Of a stretch of 64,000 bases of DNA, positions 44,445 through 51,898 are shown piece after piece. The position numbers were made by a program, and so were the translations under genes. A model generated the notes under the pieces. That model was not told the origin of the DNA, searched no databases, and saw only the letters and a program-made list of their open reading frames with translations. Location: assembly GCF_009760925.1 (NCBI RefSeq), contig NZ_VRLV01000007.1:434001-498000 (forward strand). The letters are read 5' to 3'. The stretch comes from Nonomuraea typhae (GTDB lineage: Bacteria > Actinomycetota > Actinomycetes > Streptosporangiales > Streptosporangiaceae). Numbering within the stretch: the stretch's first letter is position 1; every line of letters begins with the position of its first letter.

Positions 44445-44464
44445 CGTCCGCCGTCGCGGACGGT
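44445..44464 (+). terminator. Hairpin after the DUF3598 gene
   Basis: CCGTCCGC, loop CGTC, GCGGACGG: an 8-bp perfect stem. No U-tract. Confidence 0.55.
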
Positions 44465-44497
44465 CACCCGGCTCTGACGCGGAGTAGAGTGGCGCGT

Positions 44498-44527
44498 TGA
44501 CAGCGTCTCTCCGTTGATGATCATATA
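44498..44527 (+). promoter_or_regulatory. Promoter of the DUF1838 operon
   Basis: A consensus TTGACA (44498-44503), 18-nt spacer and TCATAT (44522-44527), 36 nt before the ATG at 44563. Confidence 0.55.
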
Positions 44528-44562
44528 GCCCCCGCTATCGCCGCCCCACCTCCGGAGACACG

Positions 44563-45555
44563 ATGTTGAAGCGCCGCGGTCCCTCCTTCGCTATCGCCTT
44601 ATCCGCTCTCCTGCTGACCGGCCTCGCGCCCGGCGCCGCAACCGCCAACGCGGACATCGACGACCCCTACGCGCCCGGACCCGTCTACCGCACGGTCACC
44701 GACGACGCCGGCCAGCTCCAGCTGCAGTCGATGGGCCGCCCCGACGGCCAGGACATGGTCTTCCGCATCTCCGGCTCGGTCTACGCCAACGTCGAGGGCA
44801 ACGCCCTCGACCCCCAGATCCGCCACGGCCAGAAGCTGTTCAACATCGAGGGCTTCAACATCCGCCGGCTCTACCGCGTGCCCGGCACCACCCAGCTCCA
44901 CCAGCTCTCCCGCGAGATCGTCTTCTACACCAGCCCTGCCAACCCGCAGCAGATCCTCACCCAGTGGGCCAACCCCGTCGACGGCAAGACCTACCCGGTC
45001 GTCCCGATCAACAACGACAGGGTGGCCTTCGGCCCGTTCAACGTCACGCCCTCCTTCGTCGGCCCGCCTCTGCAGCAGCGGCACGAGGAGACCGCCTGGA
45101 CCAGCGACATCCCGGTCAACGCCAACTTCGGCACCACCCTCGGCGAGCGCTTCGGCCTCAAGAACGGCGTCTACAGCGCCATGGAGATGTTCGACTTCTA
45201 CGTCGACAGCTACGAGCGCTCGGTCCGCACCGTCGACGGCACCCTGCCCACCGGCGCCATGAAGACCAAGATCAGCTGGAGCCGCACCAGCCCGTGGGCG
45301 CCCTTCATGTGCCTGCCCGAGGAGAGCGTCCAAGGCCAGCTGACCTACCACGCCCGAAGCTGGGCGCTCAACTCCTACGCTGAGGTCGAACCGTGGATCC
45401 GGGCCGTCGTCGACCTTCAGTACCCGCTCTACCAGGCCGCCCCGACCGACCCCGGCCCCAGCGAGAACTCCTGGACGTCGTTCTACAACAAGCAGCTGGG
45501 CCGGGGTGCCACCACCTGGGCCCAGTGGTGCACCACCAACGGAAGGTCATCATGA
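44563..45555 (+). CDS. Secreted DUF1838 family protein
   Basis: 330 aa. Signal peptide of ~29 residues ending ATANA. Conserved stretches FRISGSVYAN, LFNIEGFNIRRL, REIVFYTSP and ILTQWANPVDGKTYPVV match DUF1838, a family of unknown function. Being exported, it may act on or bind a compound before import. ATG 44563 follows CCGGAG; the stop overlaps the aldehyde dehydrogenase ATG (ATGA), so three proteins of very different location are translated from one message. Confidence 0.72.
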   Translation: MLKRRGPSFAIALSALLLTGLAPGAATANADIDDPYAPGPVYRTVTDDAGQLQLQSMGRPDGQDMVFRISGSVYANVEGNALDPQIRHGQKLFNIEGFNIRRLYRVPGTTQLHQLSREIVFYTSPANPQQILTQWANPVDGKTYPVVPINNDRVAFGPFNVTPSFVGPPLQQRHEETAWTSDIPVNANFGTTLGERFGLKNGVYSAMEMFDFYVDSYERSVRTVDGTLPTGAMKTKISWSRTSPWAPFMCLPEESVQGQLTYHARSWALNSYAEVEPWIRAVVDLQYPLYQAAPTDPGPSENSWTSFYNKQLGRGATTWAQWCTTNGRSS

Positions 45556-46925
45556 CGCAGGTCAGGAACCCGCTCACCGGGGAAACCGACCGCCTGCTCG
45601 CACCACCGTCGCCCGCGCAGCTGTCGGCCACGGCCGCCGGACTGCGCGCGGCGGCGCCCGCCTGGCGCGAGGCGGACCGCGCGGCCGTGCTCTCCCGCTT
45701 CGGCGCCGCGCTGGCCGCCGACGACGACCTGCTCGCCGCCCTCGTGGCCGACACCGGCCGCACCGGCGAGTCCGTCCTCGAGCGGCAGATCGTGGCGGGC
45801 ATGATCGAGCGATGGGTACGGCAGGCGCCGGACCTCCTGGCCCCGCCCGAGGAGCAGCCCGCCGGCCTGCCCGGCATCGTCGTGGGCGGTGAGGCGGTGC
45901 CGTACGAGCTGGTCGGGGTGATCAGCCCGTGGAACTTCCCGCTGCTGCTCGGCCTCATCGACGCCATCCCCGCGCTGGCCGCCGGATGCGCGGTGCTGGT
46001 CAAGCCGAGCGAGGTGACGCCGCGCTTCATCGAGCCGCTCATGCGCCTGGTCCCCGGCGACCTGCCGCTGCGGGTCGTCGAGGGCGGCGCGGAGACCGGG
46101 ACCGAGCTCGTCGGCCTCGTGGACACGGTCGTCTTCACCGGGAGTGTGCCCACCGGCCGCAAGGTGGGCGAGGCCGCGGCCCGCGCGTTCATCCCCGCCT
46201 TCCTGGAGCTCGGGGGCAAGGACCCGGCCATCGTGCTGGCCGGCAGCGACCTCGACCGGGCCGCCGCCGCCATCCTGTGGGGCGGCACCGCCAACGCCGG
46301 GCAGTCCTGCCAGTCCATCGAGCGGGTCTACGTGGAGCGTGCCGTACACGAGGAGTTCCTGGCGCTGCTGGCCGACAAGGCGGCCAAGGTCACGCTGACC
46401 TGCGAAGGCGGCCCGATCGGCCCGCTCATCGCGGCCCGCCAGGCCGAGGTGATCACCCGGCAGCTCGCCGACGCGGTCGAGCGCGGGGCGTTCGTCCACA
46501 CCGGCGGCCAGATCGAGCGCCACGGCGGCGGCCTGTGGTGCCGCCCGACGGTCGTGTCCGGCGTGGACCACACCATGGCGCTCATGACCGAGGAGACGTT
46601 CGGCCCGATCCTGCCGGTCATGGCCGTGGACGACGCCGACGAGGCGGTCCGCCTGGCCAACGACTCCGCGTACGGGCTGTCCGGCGCGGTGTTCGCCCCC
46701 ACCGAGGAGGCCGCCCGCGCGGTGGCCCGGCGCATGCAGGTGGGCGCGGTCAGCGTCAACGACGCCTCCCTGACCGCCCTCGTGCACGAGGGCGAGAAGA
46801 ACTCCTTCAAACTCTCCGGCCTCGGCGGCTCGCGCATGGGCAAGGCGTCGATCAGCCGGTTCGTGCGCAAGCGCGCCCACCTGGTCAACCGCTCCGCAGG
46901 CGCCGACCCGTGGTGGCACCGGTGA
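45552..46925 (+). CDS. NAD(P)-dependent aldehyde dehydrogenase
   Basis: 457 aa. VGVISPWNFPLLLG, FTGSVPTGRKVGEAA, catalytic Glu in FLELGGKDP (near 220) and Cys in NAGQSCQSIERVYVE (near 250). The set is complete, so it should be active. Specificity is not readable; GQSCQS and the N-terminal shortness separate it from the aminobutyraldehyde-type enzyme at 27686. It lies between an exported DUF1838 protein and a nitrilase-fold protein, overlapping both by four bases. Confidence 0.87.
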   Translation: MTQVRNPLTGETDRLLAPPSPAQLSATAAGLRAAAPAWREADRAAVLSRFGAALAADDDLLAALVADTGRTGESVLERQIVAGMIERWVRQAPDLLAPPEEQPAGLPGIVVGGEAVPYELVGVISPWNFPLLLGLIDAIPALAAGCAVLVKPSEVTPRFIEPLMRLVPGDLPLRVVEGGAETGTELVGLVDTVVFTGSVPTGRKVGEAAARAFIPAFLELGGKDPAIVLAGSDLDRAAAAILWGGTANAGQSCQSIERVYVERAVHEEFLALLADKAAKVTLTCEGGPIGPLIAARQAEVITRQLADAVERGAFVHTGGQIERHGGGLWCRPTVVSGVDHTMALMTEETFGPILPVMAVDDADEAVRLANDSAYGLSGAVFAPTEEAARAVARRMQVGAVSVNDASLTALVHEGEKNSFKLSGLGGSRMGKASISRFVRKRAHLVNRSAGADPWWHR

Positions 46926-47923
46926 CCGCCTACCGGGCGCTGGCCCTGCAGCTGGAGACCCGGGCGGTCACCGGGCTGGCCGACCCCCGCGCCGAGATCA
47001 GGGCCGCCATCGCCCGCGTCGACGTCGGCCTCGGCGGCTCCAAGTCCTGGATCGGTCCCGACCTGCGGCTCGTCGTGCTGCCCGAGTACGTGCTGACCGG
47101 CTTCCCCATGCGCGAGGGCGTCGCCGAATGGCGGGACAAAGCCGCGATCGCCCCCGACGGCGAGGAGTACAAGGAGCTGGCCGAGATGGCCGGCCGCCAC
47201 GGCGTCTACCTGTGCGTCAACGCCTACGAGAGCGACGAGCACTTCCCCGAGCTGTTCTTCCAGGCGTGCGTGATCCTCTCGCCGGACGGCGAGGCCGTGC
47301 TGCGCTACCGCCGGCTGCACTCGATGTACTCGCCCAGTCCCTACGACGTGTGGGAACGCTACCTCGACGTCTACGGCATCGACGCGGTGCTGCCGGTGGC
47401 CAGGACCGCGATCGGCAACCTGGCCGCCATGGCCTCGGAGGAGATCCTCTACCCGGAGCTGGCCAGGTCGCTGGCGCTGCGCGGCGCCGAGGTCTTCTGC
47501 CACCCCACCTCGGAGGCCAGCGCGCCCGCCCTGACCCCGAAGGCGATCGGCCGCCGCGCCCGCGCGATCGAGAACATGGCCTACGTGGTCTCCGCCAACA
47601 GCGGCCGCCTGACCGGCATCGCCATCCCCGGCGACTCCACCAACGGCGGTTCGGAGGTGCTCGACTTCGAGGGCAGGGTCCTGGCCGCCGCGGGCCCGGG
47701 CGAGTCGGTGATCGCCTCCGCCGAGCTGGACCTGGACGGGCTGCGCCGCTTCCGCACCCGGCCGGGGATGGGCAACCTGCTCTCCCGCGTCAAGCCCGCG
47801 CTGTGGGCCGAGGAGTACGCCCGCCACGACGTGGAGCGCCCCGACGGCCTGGCCGGCGCCGAACCCGGCCGCGCCTGGTTCGTGGCCCGCCAGAAGGATG
47901 TCATCTCCCGTCTTTACGGCTGA
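46922..47923 (+). CDS. Nitrilase-superfamily protein lacking the catalytic Cys and Lys
   Basis: 333 aa carbon-nitrogen hydrolase fold. The first catalytic Glu is present (E55, LPEYVLTGF). The Lys position reads Arg (R131, RYRRLHSM), and the nucleophile position, normally Cys six residues before Pro-Glu, reads Ser (S172, MASEEILYPELAR). The fold is otherwise complete (ALRGAEVFCHPTSE, RARAIENMAYVVSANSG), with no frameshift. It may be a non-hydrolytic family member or use another mechanism. GTG 46922 overlaps the dehydrogenase stop. The last codons lie in a 31-nt tandem duplication. Confidence 0.8.
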   Translation: MTAYRALALQLETRAVTGLADPRAEIRAAIARVDVGLGGSKSWIGPDLRLVVLPEYVLTGFPMREGVAEWRDKAAIAPDGEEYKELAEMAGRHGVYLCVNAYESDEHFPELFFQACVILSPDGEAVLRYRRLHSMYSPSPYDVWERYLDVYGIDAVLPVARTAIGNLAAMASEEILYPELARSLALRGAEVFCHPTSEASAPALTPKAIGRRARAIENMAYVVSANSGRLTGIAIPGDSTNGGSEVLDFEGRVLAAAGPGESVIASAELDLDGLRRFRTRPGMGNLLSRVKPALWAEEYARHDVERPDGLAGAEPGRAWFVARQKDVISRLYG

Positions 47924-47964
47924 GCCGTACGGCATCTTCCGTCTTTACGGCTGAGCCGTACGGC
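47903..47964 (+). repeat. 31-nt tandem duplication over the nitrilase-like stop codon
   Basis: Copies 47903-47933 and 47934-47964 differ at one base. Each contains TACGGC-TGA-GCCGTA, a hairpin whose loop in copy 1 is the stop codon itself. Confidence 0.9.
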
Positions 47965-47971
47965 CCGGCAA

Positions 47972-47996
47972 AAGGGCCCCCGAAAAGGGGGCCCTT
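47972..47996. terminator. Bidirectional terminator between converging operons
   Basis: AAGGGCCCCC (47972-47981), loop GAAAA, GGGGGCCCTT (47987-47996). A-rich before and T after the stem allow function on both strands; it separates the plus-strand DUF1838 operon from the minus-strand cassette C. Confidence 0.8.
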
Positions 47997-48784
47997 CAGC
48001 GTGCGCCGGTACGGCTGGCGCGGTGCCAGCCCAGCAGCGCCCGCTCCACGCCGATGAAGAGGGCGTTGAGCAGGATGCCCAGAACGCCGAGGAGCACGAT
48101 GCCCGCCCACATGGCCGGGATGTCGAACTCGCTCTGCGCCTCCAGCATGCGGTGGCCGATGCCCTCGCTGCTGCCGACCAGCTCGGAGACGACCATCATG
48201 ATCAGCGCCAGCGAGACGCTCAGCCGCAGCCCGGCGAAGATCTTCGGGGCGGCGGCGGGCAGGATGATGCGGAAGACCCGCTGCACCCGGCTCAGCCGGA
48301 AGACCGTGCCGGTCTCGACGTACTGCTTGTCGACGAACCGGGCGCCGTCGGCGGAGTTGATCAGCACGGGCCACACGACGCCGTAGACGATCGAGGCCAG
48401 CTGCATCGGCGTGCCGATCTTGAACAGGAGGAGGAAGACCGGCAGCAACGTCGAGGGCGGCACCGACCGGCCGAAGTGGATCAGCGGGTCGGCCAGCGCC
48501 GACAGCCAGCGCGAGCGGCCCAGCAGGAGTCCTATCGCCACGCCGGCCGCCGCGGCCATCGACCAGCCGGCCAGCAGCCGGGCCAGGCTCGGGACCAGGT
48601 CCGCCACAGCCTCCTCGGTGAGGAAGACCCGGGACAGCGGCCCGGAGAACCACATCTCGTGCAGCCGGACCACGATCCGGCTCGGGGGAGGGAAGTAGGT
48701 CGCCTGGGCGCTCTGGGTCACCAGCTCCCATGCGAGGACGGCCACCGGCAACAGCCAGTACCACGCCAGCCTGCGAATGATCAT
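47996..48784 (-). CDS. ABC permease C2
   Basis: 262 aa permease. FPPPSRIVVRLHEMWFSG is nearly the same as in A2; FGRSVPPSTLLPVFLLLF, loop VFRLSRVQRVFRIILPAAAP and SLALIMMVVSELVG. ATG 48784 overlaps C1 (ATGA). Last gene of cassette C; no ATPase follows. The first base of its stop codon on the plus map is the last base of the terminator stem. Confidence 0.9.
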   Translation of the reverse strand: MIIRRLAWYWLLPVAVLAWELVTQSAQATYFPPPSRIVVRLHEMWFSGPLSRVFLTEEAVADLVPSLARLLAGWSMAAAAGVAIGLLLGRSRWLSALADPLIHFGRSVPPSTLLPVFLLLFKIGTPMQLASIVYGVVWPVLINSADGARFVDKQYVETGTVFRLSRVQRVFRIILPAAAPKIFAGLRLSVSLALIMMVVSELVGSSEGIGHRMLEAQSEFDIPAMWAGIVLLGVLGILLNALFIGVERALLGWHRASRTGAR

Positions 48785-49554
48785 GACGTCGACCCCTGGT
48801 GCCAGTGGAACAAGCGGCGCTCGCCGGCCATGAACAACGCGTTGGCCGCCAGGCCGATCAGCCCGGCCCAAATGGTTCCGGCCAGCATCCTGTCGATGCG
48901 GTTGGCGCCGCTGGCGAGGGAGAGGAAGTTGCCGATGCCGCCCCCGCCGCCGGCGATGAGCTCGACGCTCACCGCGACGATCAGCGTGACCGACAACGCG
49001 ATGCGGATGCCGGTGAAGATGAAGGGCGCCGCGCTGGGTAGGCTCACCCGCAGGACGACCGACAGGCCGCGGAATCCGAAGCTGCGCAGGGTCTGCTTGG
49101 CCAGCGGGTCGACGTCGCTCAAGCCGTACATCGTGTTGATGAGCAGCGGCCAGGAGCAGGTATAGACGATCAGCGCGATCTTGGCGTCCTGGCTCTCGGT
49201 GAACAGGAACATCGCCAGCGGGATCAGCGAGACCGAGGGGATCGGCCGCAGGAACTCCACCAGCGGCCGGACCGAGCGCTCCACCACGGGGACGGTGCCC
49301 AGCAGCAGTCCCACGGGCACCGCGGTCGCGACGGCGATCGCCAGCCCGGCCAGGCAGGCCAGCAGCGTGTTGGCGACCTCGGCCAGGAACGCGGGCTCGA
49401 AGGCGATCTGGACCGTGGTGACCAGCACGGCCGAGACCAGCGGGAGCACCCCGGGGTCGATGACCCCGAGGCGTCCCAGGGCCTCTACGAGAACGAGGAA
49501 CCCCAGGACGCCGGCGGCTCCCAGGATTCCTCGTCGGTTGCGGAGGGTGTTCAT
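48781..49554 (-). CDS. ABC permease C1
   Basis: 257 aa. FLRPIPSVSLIPLAMFLF and loop LRSFGFRGLSVVLRVSLPSA align with A1 and B1. Its ATG overlaps the stop of binding protein C1. With C2 it would make the cassette C channel. Confidence 0.9.
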   Translation of the reverse strand: MNTLRNRRGILGAAGVLGFLVLVEALGRLGVIDPGVLPLVSAVLVTTVQIAFEPAFLAEVANTLLACLAGLAIAVATAVPVGLLLGTVPVVERSVRPLVEFLRPIPSVSLIPLAMFLFTESQDAKIALIVYTCSWPLLINTMYGLSDVDPLAKQTLRSFGFRGLSVVLRVSLPSAAPFIFTGIRIALSVTLIVAVSVELIAGGGGGIGNFLSLASGANRIDRMLAGTIWAGLIGLAANALFMAGERRLFHWHQGSTS

Positions 49555-50546
49555 TCGACCTTGGAGGCGATGAGTGTTGAGACGTCCATCTTCGCCTTGA
49601 GGTAGCCGTAGCCGTGGAGCAGGTCGGCCAGCTTCTGGAAGGCGGCCATGTCCGGCTCCATGCCGAAGGTGCCGAGCTTCATCGCGGCCACCGCCGGCGC
49701 GGGGATCTGCGTGTAGGTCGGGACCACCTCGTTGATGGCGTTGCGGTCCTCACCGGCGATCTTCTGCGCCTTGGCCAGCGCCCGGTGGAAGGCCGCGGCG
49801 GTCTTCGGGTTGTCGGCCAGCCACTTCTCCGACACGCCCCAGCCGTCGATCGGGATGCCCGCGGTCGGGCCGCTGGTGGTGTCGATGATCTGGGTGGCGC
49901 CCTCCTTGACCGCGGCCGACAGGAAGGGCTCGACCAGCCAGGCGGCGTCGACCTTCTTGGTGGCCAGCGCGCCGAGCTGCTCGGCGAACTGGATCGCGAC
50001 GAACTTGACGTCCTCCGGCTTGAGCCCGGCCTCCTGCAGGTGGGCGTTGGTCGTGGTCTGGCCGAGGGCCTTGAGCACGTTGACCGCGACGGTCTTGCCC
50101 TTGAGGTCGGCGGCGGCCTTGACCGGCGAGCCCTTGGGGACCACCACGCCGGCGATGCCGGGGGCGCCGGTCTGCACGTGCTGGAAGAGCTTGAGCTTGG
50201 CCGCGCCGGAGTCCTGGATCGCCATCAGCGAGACGTAGCTGGTGAGGAAGGCGTCCATGCTGCCGTTGAGGATCTTCGGCATGACCGCCTGCGGCGCCTG
50301 GATGATCTCCGTCTTGACCGTGAGGCCCTCCTCCTTGAAGAAGCCCCGCTTCTCGGCGATGTACAGCGGCGAGGACGAAGGCACGGGCACCACGCCGACG
50401 GTGATCGTGGACTTCTCCAGCCCGCCTCCGGAGGACGGGGCGGCGGAGCCGGTCGTCTTCGTGGTGGTGGTCCCGCCGCCGCTGCCGCACGCAGCGAGGG
50501 CGAGAACGGTCGCGCAGGTGACGGTGATGACCCGCGTTAATCTCAT
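49551..50546 (-). CDS. SsuA/NMT1-like binding lipoprotein C1
   Basis: 331 aa. Lipobox LALAAC, Thr/Ser-rich linker, LEKSTITVGVVPVPSSSPLY, KRGFFKEEGLTVKTEIIQAP and DAAWLVEPFLSAA. Very similar to binding protein C2 immediately upstream (13 nt away), so cassette C has two alternative receptors. The ending is shorter on motifs (FGMEPDMAAFQKLADLLHG) than in the other three, suggesting divergence of the last lobe. Confidence 0.88.
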   Translation of the reverse strand: MRLTRVITVTCATVLALAACGSGGGTTTTKTTGSAAPSSGGGLEKSTITVGVVPVPSSSPLYIAEKRGFFKEEGLTVKTEIIQAPQAVMPKILNGSMDAFLTSYVSLMAIQDSGAAKLKLFQHVQTGAPGIAGVVVPKGSPVKAAADLKGKTVAVNVLKALGQTTTNAHLQEAGLKPEDVKFVAIQFAEQLGALATKKVDAAWLVEPFLSAAVKEGATQIIDTTSGPTAGIPIDGWGVSEKWLADNPKTAAAFHRALAKAQKIAGEDRNAINEVVPTYTQIPAPAVAAMKLGTFGMEPDMAAFQKLADLLHGYGYLKAKMDVSTLIASKVE

Positions 50547-50559
50547 GTCTGCGCTCCTG

Positions 50560-51543
50560 CTACTGCTCGGGTCCGTTGAAGACCATGGTCGGGACGTCGA
50601 TTTTGTTCTTGAGGTAGCCGAACTCGTGCATGAGGTCGGCCACGCGCTGGATGCGCGTCGCGTTGAGCGAGGTCGGGAAGGTCCCCATGGCCATGGTCAT
50701 GACCGCTTCCTTGGGGATCTGGGTGTAGGTCGGCACGACCTCGGCCAGCGCCGCGCGGTCGGTGGCGGCCAGGCGCTGGGCCTTGGAGACCGCGCGCTGG
50801 AAGGCGGCGGCGGTCTTGGGATGCTTGGCCACCCAGGCGTCGGTGCTGCCCCAGCCGTCGATGGGCAGCGACTCGGTGGGGCCGGTGTTGGTGTCGAGCA
50901 GGATGCGGGCGCCGCTCTGCTGGGCGGCCGACAGGAAGGGCTCGACCAGCCAGGCCGCGTCCACGGTGCCGGTCTTCAGCGCGGCGATCTGCGCCTGGAA
51001 GTCGATCACGACGAACTTCACGTCCTTCGGCGTGAGCTCGTTGATCTGCAGGTGGGCGCTGACGGAGAGCTCGCCGAGGTTCTTGAGCGAGTTCACGGCG
51101 ATGGTCTTGCCCTTCAGGTCCTTGGGGCTCTGCAGCCTGGAGTCCTTCGGTACCACAACCGCGGCGATCCCCGGAGCCCCCTGGAGGGTATCGGACAGGA
51201 TCTTGATCTTCTGGCCACTGTCCTGAAGGTTTAGGAAGGACACGTAACTGCCTTTGAAGACATCCATGCTGCCGTTGGCGATCTTGGGCATGACCGTCTG
51301 CGGCGCCTGGATCATCTCCGTCTTGACGGTGAGGCCCTCCTCCTTGAAGAAGCCCCGTTTCTGGGCGATGAAGACCGGCGCGGACGACGGCACGGGGGAG
51401 ACGCCGATCGTGAGCGTCGTCTTCTCAAGGCCCCCACCTGCGGAGCCGCCGGACGATGAGCTGGAACCGCCGCTGCAGGCGGCTAGGGAAACGGCCACGA
51501 CGAGCCCGATTACGGACGCGCGGAGGGTAGGCCCGAATGTCAT
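50560..51543 (-). CDS. SsuA/NMT1-like binding lipoprotein C2
   Basis: 327 aa. ATG 51543 follows GAGGAG. Lipobox SLAAC, Ser/Gly linker, LEKTTLTIGVSPVPSSAPVF, KRGFFKEEGLTVKTEMIQAP, DAAWLVEPFLSAA and RIQRVADLMHEFGYL. First gene of cassette C, with an AT-rich promoter region and two TGTCCGAAAT elements upstream. Confidence 0.9.
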   Translation of the reverse strand: MTFGPTLRASVIGLVVAVSLAACSGGSSSSSGGSAGGGLEKTTLTIGVSPVPSSAPVFIAQKRGFFKEEGLTVKTEMIQAPQTVMPKIANGSMDVFKGSYVSFLNLQDSGQKIKILSDTLQGAPGIAAVVVPKDSRLQSPKDLKGKTIAVNSLKNLGELSVSAHLQINELTPKDVKFVVIDFQAQIAALKTGTVDAAWLVEPFLSAAQQSGARILLDTNTGPTESLPIDGWGSTDAWVAKHPKTAAAFQRAVSKAQRLAATDRAALAEVVPTYTQIPKEAVMTMAMGTFPTSLNATRIQRVADLMHEFGYLKNKIDVPTMVFNGPEQ

Positions 51544-51670
51544 GAGTCTCCTCGACGGGGTGGTGCAAGGGTTCCGCACGCGCCCAAAGTGAAAGGTGGG
51601 AGCCCCGGGAACAGGCGGAGATCGTACCGGACCATCGATCACAATTGCCATGAAATCTACCGATTTGTGT

Positions 51671-51709
51671 TGTCCGAAATACCGCATGCTGACCACTATG
51701 TCCGAAATA
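51671..51709 (+). promoter_or_regulatory. Paired TGTCCGAAATA elements upstream of cassette C
   Basis: Exact copies at 51671-51681 and 51699-51709, 28 bp apart start to start, 128 and 156 nt before the ATG at 51543. Confidence 0.45.
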
Positions 51710-51794
51710 ATGATCTTTGAGGTGATAATGAAGATGTGATATGGCATGGAGTGGGTGATTTGACATGCTTGATGAGTCCGGTGATAGCGGAGTG

Positions 51795-51824
51795 TTGGCC
51801 TGAGTTAGGAGGATGTGCTCAAAT
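51795..51824 (+). promoter_or_regulatory. Conserved conservon promoter (cvnA3)
   Basis: TTGGCC (51795-51800), 18-nt spacer, TCAAAT (51819-51824), 74 nt before the GTG at 51899. Geometry equals that before cvnA1 and cvnA2; sequence similarity around it is weaker. Confidence 0.42.
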
Positions 51825-51898
51825 AGCTCCTTGTTCCGAGGGTTGTCCCGTCTATCCCTCAACCCACCCCGTGGACCCCGCGAGAAAGTGCGAGTCAC

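Larger units (their letters stand above)
51544..51898. other. Divergent intergenic region between cassette C and cvnA3
   Basis: 355 nt without a gene. From about 51640 to 51790 it is strongly AT-rich. It contains two direct TGTCCGAAATA copies (51671 and 51699), the cvnA3 promoter candidate (51795-51824) and an AGGAGG (51807-51812) that is not near a usable start. Short open stretches lack coding character. Confidence 0.6.

Noticed and set aside
45552..46925. This dehydrogenase as the BetB partner of the choline dehydrogenase
   Set aside because: It is 27 kb away in an unrelated operon and its Cys context differs from betaine aldehyde dehydrogenases.
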